A DNA stretch of 64,000 bases, from positions 13,186,214 through 13,250,213 of the forward strand of contig CM036188.1 in assembly GCA_020631735.1 (NCBI GenBank), read 5' to 3'. Of the stretch, positions 22,725-33,245 are shown one piece after another. Numbering within the stretch: the stretch's first letter is position 1; every line of letters begins with the position of its first letter. A program made the position numbers and the translations under genes. The DNA is from Saccharum officinarum (taxonomy: Eukaryota; Streptophyta; Magnoliopsida; Poales; Poaceae). Below the pieces are notes generated by a model, which made no database searches, was not told the DNA's origin, and saw only the letters and a list, made by a program, of their open reading frames with translations.

Positions 22725-23037
22725 GTTGGTTCTCTCTCTACCCACTGGCTACTGCACCGAACCCCATCAGTGGCCTGTATTGTTTCTCAAAAAAAAATCA
22801 GTGGCCTGTATTGTACTCCGATCCTACCAGGCACGGTCACATGGACATTCCGAGCTCCATTCTCCCAAAGCCATGGCTCATCAATCATGACAGTCGATGG
22901 TACACTGCCCCTAAACAGTGCACACCACCACATTCAGTAGGTAGAGCCTAGAACAAAGGGCAGCATCAGCAGTAGTATAGTACCAGTACACCAGTAGCAT
23001 AGCAGCACTTGAGGAATCGGACAATGCAATGCAGTGC
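22725..23037. other. Unassigned DNA with an 18-bp direct repeat
   Basis: ATCAGTGGCCTGTATTGT occurs at 22766 and again at 22798, a 32-bp step. Nothing else is recognised. Confidence 0.5.
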
Positions 23038-23045
23038 CGTGCGGT

Positions 23046-23523
23046 TAAGGCTGGACGAAAAACTCGAAGCTCGTTAGCTCGCTTGGCTCGTGGCTAGCTC
23101 GACTCAGCTCGACTCGGCTCGTTACGATAACAAGCCGAGCCGAGCCAGGATTTTAGCTCGTTAGCTATAACGAGCCAACTCGAGCTGGCTCGTGAGCCGC
23201 TCGCGAGCCAAACGAGTCATAGTTTTAGAGAAAAAGTCATCATAACTTATATTAGTTTTGTATTACTTCATGTTTTGCACTTCACAAATAGATGATATGT
23301 TAGCTCATATGAATATTTTATTCGATTTAAAGCTATTGAATATATTATTTTTATATTATTAATATTTTTATGCTTTAGATAAATACAAATATTATATTTT
23401 GTATTTTTTTTCTGGCTCGCGAGCCTAACGAGCCAGCTCGAGCTCGTAACGAGCCGAGCCGAGCTGGCTTTCTGGCTCGTTAAGATAACGAGCCGAGCCG
23501 AGCCGGCTCGTTAGCCAGCCTTA
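23046..23523. mobile_element. hAT-like MITE with ACGAGCC subterminal words, 478 bp
   Basis: Ends TAAGGCTGG / CCAGCCTTA, flanked by 8-bp CGTGCGGT (23038-23045) and CCTGCGGT (23524-23531), one mismatch. Both subterminal regions are packed with GCTCGTTA, ACGAGCC and GAGCCGAGCC words on both strands, around an AT-rich core (23220-23410). Non-coding. Confidence 0.78.
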
Positions 23524-23531
23524 CCTGCGGT

Positions 23532-24038
23532 GCAGGGTAGCAACAGTGCCCTACGGAGTACTACTACGCGCATGCGAGGGCCGGCCATACTATGCCCTTT
23601 GGCTCTCTTGGGTGCAAACACAGGGACATGACATGGTCGTCGTGTGGGGTTCCAATGCAACTGCCACCAACCACCTTTGATGTATTATGGCATGCATGGT
23701 AGCTACTGTACTACAGTACTAGCTATCTACCAGACACGGAAGCGAGACCAGCACCAGCAGCAGCACGACGCAGCATGCGCGTGCATGTTTCATCGATGCA
23801 ATGCAGCTACAATACACCTCAACCCTGAGGAGCCCCAACACTTCTGCCCAGTCTGAACGAGGCTGCAATGGCATCAAAAAGTTTTGGAAACAGAGGGCCT
23901 GCCTGGTTTTCGCCTCTTCATCTTTTTTTTTAAAGAAGAAATGCTCGCCTCTTTATCTTAGCACTAGTGTTTTTTTTTAATAACATCTTAGCAGTAATGG
24001 TTTGAGGACCGAGAGAGATGCCTCAGGTCTTACACACA
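23532..24038. other. Unassigned intergenic DNA
   Basis: No gene is recognised. CAGCAGCAGCACGACGCAGC-like text at 23755 is low complexity. Confidence 0.45.
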
Positions 24039-24046
24039 TTGGCACC

Positions 24047-24744
24047 CAGTGGCGGGCTCAGGATTTTTCCTTGCTATTCAAAACATGAAGTGATGTAAAT
24101 TTTTTTTTACAACATGAACTCCCAAATCCTAATATTTGGCATATATAACACCACATAGTTCTAATTATACAATATATAGCAAATCACATCTCTTTGCAAG
24201 AAAGTCTTTAAATCTGTAGTACTATTCTTTTTTCTCTTCGTATATGAGACCTAAAATATTTAATCAGGAGACTAAGTAATTTGGAAAAAAAAATCTGGCA
24301 AACCAATTCATGAATTGCTTGCTGCTACCTGTCGCCGCCCTGCCATTCCGGGATGCCGGGCCCGGGCGCAGCCACAGTGCCACACAAGGACAGGGCACAC
24401 CGCCATGGCGCCCGCCAGCCCGGTGCGCTCGTGCCGCCACCGGCTCCTGCCGCTACTAGCAAATCGTAGCTAGTGTTTGGGAAAAGAATTTGCACTCGTG
24501 CAGAAAGGGAAACATGAGTCCGGAGACACCGTCGGTCACTCACACTGGTGGTCCGGTAGAGAATTTAGGCCATTAGGCCTATGGGTTGGGGAGGAAAAAG
24601 AGCGGGAGCTGTGATTTTGGGCTAATTTGCTGTACATGTGTTCGTTTAGGCTGTATTTTTCTTTTTTTAATATACATATATGTTATATATGCTATACTTA
24701 TGAACTGTTTTGTCAAAAAAATTTGGCATGCTAGGCCCGCCCTG
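24047..24744. mobile_element. hAT element, 698 bp, with GC-rich interior
   Basis: CAGTGGCGGGCTCAGG at the left and, inverted, CAGGGCGGGCCTAGC at the right, flanked by a perfect 8-bp duplication TTGGCACC (24039-24046, 24745-24752). Arms are AT-rich. A GC-rich block at 24330-24450 stands out and may be captured DNA. No transposase frame is seen. Confidence 0.85.
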
Positions 24745-24944
24745 TTGGCACCTGTATCTCCTATCTTGTAACTCTGCTCAAAACTCTTTGGCTTGACGGG
24801 TGGGAAACTCTACCCACCGTTTATTTCAAAAACAAAAAATGAACATGGCTTGCCCTTGGCAGCAGAGATGAAAACGCTAGTGTTACAGACTGCAGGGCAA
24901 TATGTAGATATACGACTACACCTGTATACTGCTAACGCTAGGAA

Positions 24945-26541
24945 TTACCAGCCGTACCGGGTTCTGTACCTGGGGCGGCGGGAGGTGGAGGTCCAAGCTA
25001 TGCTGCTTGTTGTAGTCCCGGGTTCCGGGGACAGCGCCGTCGACAGCCTCAGGAGCTCACTGCCGGTGAAGCAGTAGTGCACGAACGCCAGGCCGCCGTC
25101 CACGACGTCCGACATGTTCGGCGCCGAGCAGATCTCCGCATCCTTGTGTCCCCTGCTCTTGCCGGATTCAGTGGTGACAGAGCTGGCGCATTCGCTGCTG
25201 TCGCTGTTCAGGACCTTGAAGCTCCATGAACCGTGGGTGGCGGCTCCCAGGACAGGTTGTACCGCTGCTCGGGTCAGGGCTGCGGGTCGCGGGTCATGGC
25301 TTCCTTCACTCTGGCGACGAAGTCCTCGGATGTTTTGTAGGTCAGGCAGTTGGGGAACGACCGGAAGAAGTCGTTGGACGGGTGGTCGGCGCACACCACG
25401 AACTTGCCCATCGCTAGTGCCTCCGCGGTCGCGGTGCAGAGGACGTCACTGATGCTCGGGTTTATGAAACCTTGTACCTGGAAATGGAACAGGAGGACAG
25501 ACATTCAAATTGACAAGAAATAATGATATAACATCATCATATATAGGCAGAGAATGTCTAAAAAGGGCAACTGAGTAGTTCTGGTCTTTTACCCATGAAG
25601 AGAATCATCTGCAATGGTCCCGGCCTTTATGAAAGTTGAGGTTCAGATTCAACTTCCTGGCAGCTGATTGCACCTCGTGTGAATCCTCACCGTTTCCATA
25701 GATGTCCAGGTTGAAGCCTTCCAATCACTCTTATGCTTCGCAACAAATCTATCAACTCTCTGTAACCCTTGCCCACACATCTTCCCTAGAAAATAAGCTC
25801 CTTTAGAGAAGGATTGCTGGCCAGACTCTCGCTCTGCTGCTATTCTCTCTCCGACCTCCAGAAACTTGGGGTTCACACCATGCACATTGCAGATCATTGA
25901 CTCAGATCTTGAGTAGCAAACAGCCGCAAGATCTACATAGCATAGACACCATCAGCCCACAAACAAACAGCTTGTAATATAGTCTACAACCACACATCAC
26001 GCCGATGGCTCAAACATCAGAGGAATAACATAATTTGTTAAGTACCTTATGGCAATAAGCTCTGGCGACCAGGTTATTAATGTGCTTAACGAAAAAGGCC
26101 TGGATAGCACCATTCTTCTCCCTCTTGATGTACTCCAAATAATTTGTTGCACTACACCGACGACATGATTGAATTTGTCTGTCCAACGTTTCCCATGATG
26201 ATACCAGTTGAGGTGCTCGGGCTCTTCCAAGATTGCAATATCAGCTTCCTTTGATGGTATAAACTGTGAGGTGTCCCCAGCAGGAATTATGCTTCTCCTT
26301 TCCTTCTGAAACTGTTGTTGGAAAAAATCACGACTACATGAGCTATGCAGATAGTGTTGAAATATTGTGCTGAAAAAGGAAAAGTTACCTTTCCAGGATA
26401 AAATGATATTTGAAGTCTGTCTTGAAACCAACTCTTTCCTCCAGCCAATTCCTCATATAAGTTTCTTGCTCCTGTGAATTAAAAGTCATATTGGGGTACA
26501 CAAGTTCTTGATCCGACTTACAAAGCCAGGGCACTACCAAA
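24945..26541 (-). pseudogene. DGD: Digalactosyldiacylglycerol synthase (DGD-type) pseudogene, 5' truncated
   Basis: The functional family makes the chloroplast galactolipid DGDG by moving galactose from UDP-galactose onto MGDG at the envelope. Recognisable stretches in order are [89 protein letters not shown] and a C-terminal GxW-type end. Likely exons are 26541-26396, 26311-26046, 25932-25593 and 25477-24945, with GT/AG borders, so this is a genomic duplicate and not a retrocopy. The frame is broken repeatedly, mostly by one-base losses (near 26410, 26160, 25780, 25740, 25730, 25465, 25275). The upstream end is cut in exon sequence encoding VVPWLCKSDQE by the copia element starting at 26542. 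DGD1 versus DGD2 is unresolved. Confidence 0.9.
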
Positions 26542-26651
26542 TGTTGGAGTATTATTAGCCCATAGGCTAAGGCTCATGAGGCCCATGTATGGAACCTATA
26601 TAGCTACCCCTCTAGGGTTAGCCCTATCAATACAGTCTAAAGATTCCAGCA
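26542..26651 (+). repeat. Copia 5' LTR, 110 bp
   Basis: Starts TGTTGGAGTATTATTAGCCC and ends CCAGCA, immediately before TGGTAATCAGAGC (26652-26664), which is the initiator Met tRNA complement with one extra A. TG...CA ends plus the adjacent primer site support the borders. The matching 3' LTR is not in view. Confidence 0.75.
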
Positions 26652-26701
26652 TGGTAATCAGAGCTTAGGTAGGGTTAGGGTTCCAGCCGCCTCCAGCAGC
26701 C

Positions 26702-28510
26702 ATGGCAGAGCGCCGGGCGCCGCCACTATGCCTGGCCCGCCGCCGCCGCCCTTCTCCCTCTTCTCTACCTCCCTCCACCTCCTCCTCCCCTTCCTGCCTT
26801 CAGCAGCTGGCGGCGCCGCCGTATCCGCCTTTTGGCGCCGCCGCCGCTGGGGCTGCCACCATGCGCGCGCAAAAGGGAAGCCGTCTGCAGGCCCGCGCGG
26901 CTGGGCCGACGCCGGAGCCGCCGCAGCGAACCGTGCTGCCGCCGTCGCGAGCGCGCGGGAGGAGGACGCCGCCGCCGCCCGCGGCCCGCGCTGCGCGCGC
27001 GTCGCGACGCGCGGGAGGCAGCTGCCGCCGCCGCCTCCAGGGAGATCGCCGCCGTCCTGACGGCGGCCGGCCTGGACGCGGAAGGGGCGACCTGGCCCTC
27101 ATGGCCGGCAGGCGGCCGCCGGTGCTGCCACCGCAGCCATTGGCCGCCGCGGCCGCCTCCCTGACCGCCGATCCCGCCTCCGACCGCCGATCCCGCTGCG
27201 GAGGAGGCCTTCTCGGAGGAGATCGCCGCAGCAGCAGCCACCGCCACCGCAAGGGCCGCCCTCAGGGGAGGAGGAGCCGCGCCGCGCCACGACTGGAGCG
27301 ACCCTGCTCGCTGCGGCCCAGGCAGCCGCTGCTCGGGCAGCCAGCCGCCGACGCCGAAGTTGCTGCTGCCCGGGAGGCTGCAGCCGCCGCCATGGCGGCT
27401 ACTGCAGCCCGCACTGCCGTCGCTCGGGCCCTCACAACCCCCGGTCTGGGATGTACCAAACCAGCCCACCTCCCGGAGCATCTGGATCCGCCTTCTCCAA
27501 CGTCCTCACCGCTGCCCGGACCGCCCTGTGCGCCACCGCAGGCCCGCGTGCAGGCAGCAGCCGCCGCCTTGGGCGCGAGCGAGGCGGCCGCGCCCTGGGA
27601 CGCCAGGTTGCCAGGCGGAGCACTTCCTTGGCGGCTTTCTGCCTCCCAGACGCCGGGGAGTGTCTCCACTGGCTCGATGGCCACCGCGTGCCCACAGCGC
27701 CCCTCTGGCACGACCCAGCCGATCCTGCGGTTGTGCAGCTCCACTATCAGGCCGGGGGCGTCCAGAACATCAAGCTCCTCGTCCGGTCGTGCCTCTGAGC
27801 GCCGTCGCCGTCTACGCGCGCTGGCGGGACTTGATGCTGCTCACCTCCGCCGCTACGCAACTCGACGACCATGTCCTCACCGACACCTCGGTCGCGGTGC
27901 GGACCCCTGCGTGGCTGCGTCTCGACAGCATCGTCCTCTCCTGGATCGCAGGGACGATCTCCTCTCGAATGACCTCGTCCGCCACACCACCGACGCCCGC
28001 CAGGCCTGGCTCGGCCTCAGCGCAGCAGTTCCTGGGCAACGCTGAGGCCCGGCCCTTCGGCTGGACGCAGCCTTCCGCAACTTCGTCCAGGGCGACCTCT
28101 CTGTTGTGAGAAACTGTCGCCGGATGAAAGGCCATGGCGGACTCCCTCGGCGACCTCGGCTGGCCCGTGGAGGACCGTTTCCTGGTCCTCAACGTCCTTC
28201 GCGGGCCTCAGCGACCGCTACGCCACCCTCCGGTCGCTAATCACCCAGGATGCGGCCGCTGCCACGACATCGCTGGAGATCCGCGACGACTGGCCCTTGG
28301 AGGAGCTCACTCAGATGGTTTACAGCCGGCTCCACCGCCACTTCGGGAACCTCGACTGCACTGGCCGTCACTCAGCCGCGTTTCCCCAGCTCCACAGCCG
28401 CCGTCTTCTCACGGCTCTCCCTCCCACGGGCCGAGCGGGGGTGGGGAGGCCGTGGTGGTCGCCGTCGTCGGGGCGGTCGTGGTGGAGTGGTCGCGGTGAT
28501 GGTGGGGGTG
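26702..28510 (+). pseudogene. Copia gag, frameshifted
   Basis: A likely start ATG lies at 26702 (M-A-E-R-R-A-P). An Ala/Pro/Arg-rich low-complexity region is followed by the copia gag (UBN2-type) core split over frames: RLDSIVLSWIAGTIS, LVRHTTDARQAWLGL, QQFLGNAEAR, CRRMKGMADSLGDLGWPVED and a final LEELTQMVYSRLHRHF. A Gly/Arg-rich tail ends near 28510. At least four frame changes occur. The original role was capsid formation. Confidence 0.8.
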
Positions 28511-28759
28511 GGAGTAACACCACCACACCGCCACCACAGGGTGCCCCTGGCCATCCCCACAACCCGTGGTCAGGGCGCATCTCCATGTGGCCGTTCCAGG
28601 CCCCCGGTGGTGACCCCGCTCGTCGGTCCTCCCTCCCTACTCGCCGGTGCTCCTCCGGGTTCCACCGGGGGTCCAGTACGCTGCTTCTCCGCCTGGGCTC
28701 CCTCTGGCGTCTCCGTGGGCAGCACCTTCCGGATGGGACCAGCGGGCACTCTTTAGCAC

Positions 28760-30043
28760 CATGGGCCTGACCCCCCCTGTGCAGTGGGTCGCTGACTCCG
28801 GGCCACCTACCACACCACTCCAAACCCCGTATACTCTCTTCTGCTCATCCCCCTTCTTCTCTCTTCCTTCGTCCATCATGGTGGCGAATGGTTCGTGCAT
28901 TCCTGTCACATCTGTGGGTACTTGCTGGTACTCTTACATGGCTCCTTTCGTCTTCCTGATGTTCTTGTTTGGCCCCGTCCATGGTTCACAATCTCTTTCT
29001 ATTCGTCGTTTACAGCTGACAATTCCTGTTCTGTGGAGTTTGACTCTTCTGGTCTTACTGTGAAGGATTTGGCTTCCCGGCGTCCTCTGCTCCGATGTGA
29101 CAGCACCGGGCCCCTTTACACGCTCTGCTTTCCCGGCGTCGGCCTCTTCCTCACCGGCGTCACTTTTGTCAGCTGCCTTCGCCACCACCACTCCTTCCAC
29201 TACCTGGCACCGGCGTCTCGGTCATCCTGGACGTGATGCCATGATGCAGCTCAGTCGTAGTTCAGACATTCCTTGTACTCGAGCTCACGATGAGCCTTTG
29301 TGTCATGCTGCCAATGGGCCGACATGTTCGCCTTCCTTTTTCTAGTTCTTCTTCTCATGCGGCTCATTTTTGCACCTTATCATTGTGACCTATGACATTT
29401 CTCCTTAATCAGTATTTCTGGTTATAAATAATATCTTGTGGTGGTCGATGATTTTTCTCATTACTCTTGGACTTTCCCGTTCGCTTGAAGTCGGATGCTT
29501 TCCCCACCATTCTTCACTTTTTCGCTTGGGTGTCCACTCAGTTCGGCCTCACCATTAAGGCTGTTTAGTGCGACAATGGCCGTGAGTTTGATAACTCCGC
29601 CTCGCGGCTTTCTTCCTCGCTCACGGTGTCCAGCTGCGTATGTCTTGTCCGTACACCTCCTCTCAGAACGGCAAGGCGAGCGCATGATCCGCACCACCAA
29701 CGACACCATGCGCACCCTTCTCCTCCAAGCGTCTCTCCCTGCTCGCTTTTGGGCTGAGAGCCTTCACACCTCCACTTACCTTATTAATCGCCTCCCTTCC
29801 GCTGCCTGCCCAGCTCCCACCCCCCACCACGCTCTTTCGTACCCCTCCTCGGTATGACCACCTCAGAGTCTTCGGTGTGCTGTGTTTTCCTAACACTGCA
29901 GCCACCACTCCTCACAAGCTGGCGCCCGATCCACTCTCTGTGTTTTCCTTGGGTACTCCCCGGATCACAGGGGTACCGCTGCTACGACCTCACCTCACGT
30001 CGGGTTCCTCATCTCTCGCATGTGGTGTTTGATGAGTCTGTTT
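28760..30043 (+). pseudogene. Copia protease and integrase, frameshifted and truncated by gap
   Basis: The protease active-site region VADSG at about 28790-28802 is followed by a one-base loss. GAG-pre-integrase TTWHRRLGHPGRDAMMQL carries the zinc-binding HxxxxH. The integrase core shows VDDFSHYSWTFP, a stop TAG at 29566-29568 just before CDNGREFDN (catalytic Asp), the second-half AERMIRTTNDTMRTLLLQAS and RFWAESLHTSTYLINRLPSA, then LGYSPDHRGYRCYDL-type text before the gap. Several frameshifts and the stop make it non-functional. Confidence 0.87.
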
Positions 30044-30143
30044 NNNNNNNNNNNNNNNNNNNNNNNNNNNNNNNNNNNNNNNNNNNNNNNNNNNNNNNNN
30101 NNNNNNNNNNNNNNNNNNNNNNNNNNNNNNNNNNNNNNNNNNN
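30044..30143. other. Assembly gap (100 N)
   Basis: Exactly 100 N. Copia integrase (plus) lies on the left and gypsy gag (minus) on the right, so an unknown amount of retroelement sequence, including copia RT and 3' LTR, is missing. Confidence 0.98.
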
Positions 30144-31668
30144 TTCAAATTCTTGACCATCAAATTTTTCTCGGATTAATGGAGACCTCCCTTGAAGGGC
30201 CAATTCAGCCATTTGGCCATTCAGACAGATTCAATGAGTAGCAATGACTCTTTACTTCTCTAAAAATTTTGGATGAACTCAGAGCCTGACTCATTGTTCC
30301 TCTTCTTATGCTTGTTAAGTTTGTAAATCTTCTTCCTCACCTGTCCCACTGTAGAAATATGTATGGAACTTGTTCTCTTAGATCAGCCTACCCAGTTGAT
30401 TAAGTTTTTGTTCTAGCGGATGAAAACCAACTAAAGACTGATCAAGACAGGGACAATGGGAAGAATCTAACTTTAGTGTGCCTCCTCAATAGATGCTTCT
30501 CCGAGCTAAATGAGGTAGCGACTGATATGCTCTATGGTTATCATCTCATCTACCTCGGTGAATTTGAAGAAATATGGGACTCTATAGCGTGGTGGGAGTT
30601 GCACAATATCATATCAGGCCGGGTATGAGCGCTGGTAAGAGCCAACCTATCCTTTAGGCTTCAGACCAAACTAGCTTTGCATCATAACAGTTATCCGGTT
30701 GGCAAACTCTTCAGCATCCATACTAGCAAGTTCTTGTCTTAGCTATCCTTGAGCCTAAACTTGAGATCCTTGTACTTGCACTTGTTGATTCTGAGTCAGA
30801 GACTGTTGGAGTTGCTGTGCATTATAACTATAAGGGTTCTGATACCCAGGATGTGGCATAAGCTCATATGTGCTGGCATCAGAAACCAAGTGGTATCCCT
30901 CTGGATAGTCGATCTAGGCATTGTGAGTTGCGTATCTCTACAATCGACTATTGAAGTAGTTGGGATCAACACTCCTGATGATCCTTTGCATTGATGGAGT
31001 AATTCTTTGGGCCGACTGAGGCATTTGATAGGAAGTACTAAATCTTTCCTAAGCTCGCTGTTGCACAACCTACTGAGAGCTGGGGAGGTTGGCTGCTGGA
31101 CTATCTGTGTGATAGGGGCACTCAACGATTGCTGTGCTAGTGGCTGCCCCCTTGTCATCTGAGCTTGCCCCCAGCGGTCGGTAGAGTTTGACCTTGCCCC
31201 CTGCTGCTTGCAGGGTCTGATTTTGAGTCTGTCCTCCTAGAAGCTGCTGCACTAGTGGCTGCTGGAACTGCCCACCATTCGCTATTGACTAGTACCAGGT
31301 ATGTTGCTTCCCACAGCCGAAGGATTCAAGCCATTAGAGTATACTGGCCCAACTTGATCAACTGGCGCTCTAAAGAAGATCTCTTTCAAAACGTTACCAA
31401 TCATATTGGCCAACACCTTGTTGTGGTTTGTAAAGGCTTCATAGATAGTCTTGTGGACCAAAGAGCAGTGGTCCTTACTTCAACATCTTCGCTTTGACCA
31501 TGCAGGAGAACACTTGGCAGGGAGTCTTCTTGACAACTGAACTACGTTTCCTACTATAAGACAGCAGTCACTTCTCTCAGAACTCCTCTGCCGCTTGCTC
31601 AATGAGCGCCTTCTGATCATCAGGCAAGTCTTCAAGTTGTCCTTGAGGATCATCTGATGATCCATGTT
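30144..31668 (-). pseudogene. Ty3/gypsy gag remnant, many stops
   Basis: On the minus strand, reading from high to low positions, the gag region shows DDPQGQLEDLPDDQKALIEQ (frame-shifted near the solo-LTR border), a Gln/Pro-rich linker, LPPRYRVPYFFKFTEVDEM, ITIEHISRYLI, LGEASIEEAH and finally MAELALQGRSPLIREKFDG at the gap edge. This order and these motifs are the retrotransposon gag core of Ty3/gypsy. Numerous stops and frame changes make it dead. It differs from the 11-19 kb gypsy family. Confidence 0.8.
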
Positions 31669-33149
31669 TGAAAGTGCATCTAGCCCTTTAGTAGGTTTTA
31701 GTGAATTGAATGACAACATAATTAAAGGTCTAACAAGTTTGCTAAGTGTTAAATAGGAAGATTAACTCTATTGCATATACTCGTGGATTGTATCTTAACA
31801 AGTATATCCAAGGTTCAGCATGTAGGCAAACTTGATGGTATTCCACATAGTGTTGAAATGAAAGGCCGAATTGTGTATTGTTGCATTAGAAGATTATGGA
31901 AACAATCTACTAGTTTAAGCAAAAGACAACAATGCAAATGGAATTAATGAAATGGCTCCTATGTTGTGGGATATCATAGCATCGTGTGAAAGCAAGCATA
32001 TTTGGCATATGACAAATGAGACATGAGTTGATGGTTTTAGATTGGTTTCTATAATGGTTTGCTTTGCATGAACAAGAAGAGTTGGACAGTGGACTAGGTT
32101 TGATCAAGGTTGAAGAATGAATCAAGAGTGCATAAGTGAGGAAATATCAAGCAAAGGAGAAATGACAATAGAGACAATGTATAACGAATATGGGATGTTC
32201 TCTATATTGGTTTACTTGTATGAATAAAGATTTGGGAAACCACATTGCATTGATTTGATCAAGCTAGAAGTATGAAGATAGATATTGAAGTAAGTGTCAG
32301 GAGTGCCAAGACAAAATGAAGAGGATATAAGGAACCATGAATTGGCATGACAATATTGATATTGATCCATATATGTCTCTATGTGAGTCAAACTGAAGCT
32401 TGATTGATATCAACATTCATATCTAGAAGGTATTCAAGCAAGGATCACAATATTGAAGAAATGGTTATTCAATGGATACTTAATGTGATGTGACTTGAGT
32501 ATGGCTTGATAAGGTGGAGATAGCAAGGAAAGGGCTTCGAGGTACTAAGAGAAGGTGAAGGGCAAGCAGCGGCTTGGGGACCGAGGTACCATAGCTAAGG
32601 TGAAGAAAAGAGTACTTGCATTGAGTCGAGGAACTAATCAAGCTATGAGAAGTTATATTGTGTTGAGGATCAAATCATTAGTGGAAGTGACTTGAAGCCA
32701 TTGAGGCGAACTGATATATGAGTTAAAATGGTTCAAGTCACATGCTCAAAGTATGTTTGGTCAAAGAGATGAGACAGTTGCAATTGGTTGCAACCTCTTG
32801 TGAAGTGATATTGAGAAGAAATGGCATATGAAGACATTGAAGACTCAAGTGGTTAAATTAGTTATATTCTCTTTATCTTGAGTATAGCTATGTTGTACTA
32901 TCAAGGGGGATGCAATACGAATCATAGACAAGTCTCAAGTGCTTAAACTAACCGAACCCAAGTGCTAACATGAGAGAAACATGTAGCACTGCACCTGTAC
33001 TTGTTGATCTTGGGCTTGATCTTTGCTGTGTTGGGTAGCCCTCGAAACAAGCTTTCCGGAATGTCCAAGATCACTGAAAACGGAGTTTAGAGTAAAAAGT
33101 TATGACTTTTTCCGTGAGGTGACCTATGCTGTTTCTGGAGGGCCGCAGT

Positions 33150-33190
33150 GCCGCACTTCAAGGGCTGCAGTGCCGCCCCTGAATAGTCAC
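33150..33190. repeat. GCAGTGCCGC words upstream of an LTR TATA box
   Basis: GCAGTGCCGC occurs twice within 33149-33180 upstream of the TATA box. Related words GCAGTGTCGCC (33924), GCAGTGCCACC (34044) and GCAGTGCTGCC (34066) lie downstream. The position corresponds to the GCGTCCGGTC array of copy A, but the word is different. Confidence 0.6.
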
Positions 33191-33235
33191 AACGGCTAGT
33201 TTTTCGAATCCTAACGGCTAGTTTAAGTGGGATGA

Positions 33236-33245
33236 GTATATATAC
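33236..33245 (+). promoter_or_regulatory. TATA box of solo LTR copy B
   Basis: GTATATATAC follows two copies of AACGGCTAG (33191 and 33212), reproducing the AACGGCTAG-TATA arrangement of copy A. Confidence 0.55.

Larger units (their letters stand above)
26542..30043 (+). mobile_element. Ty1/copia retrotransposon, interrupted by assembly gap
   Basis: A short 5' LTR (26542-26651), Met-type primer site, degraded gag, protease, GAG-pre-integrase and integrase follow in canonical copia order (integrase before reverse transcriptase). Sequence enters the gap at 30044 just after the integrase C-terminal region, so reverse transcriptase, RNase H and 3' LTR are unseen. It is inserted in a DGD exon. 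Coding DNA up to about 28.8 kb is very GC-rich, unlike the surroundings. Confidence 0.9.

Noticed and set aside
26765..27744. Minus-strand frames of 150-240 codons opposite copia gag
   Set aside because: Arg/Ala/Gly-rich antisense shadows of a GC-rich gag region; the plus strand carries the recognisable copia gag core.
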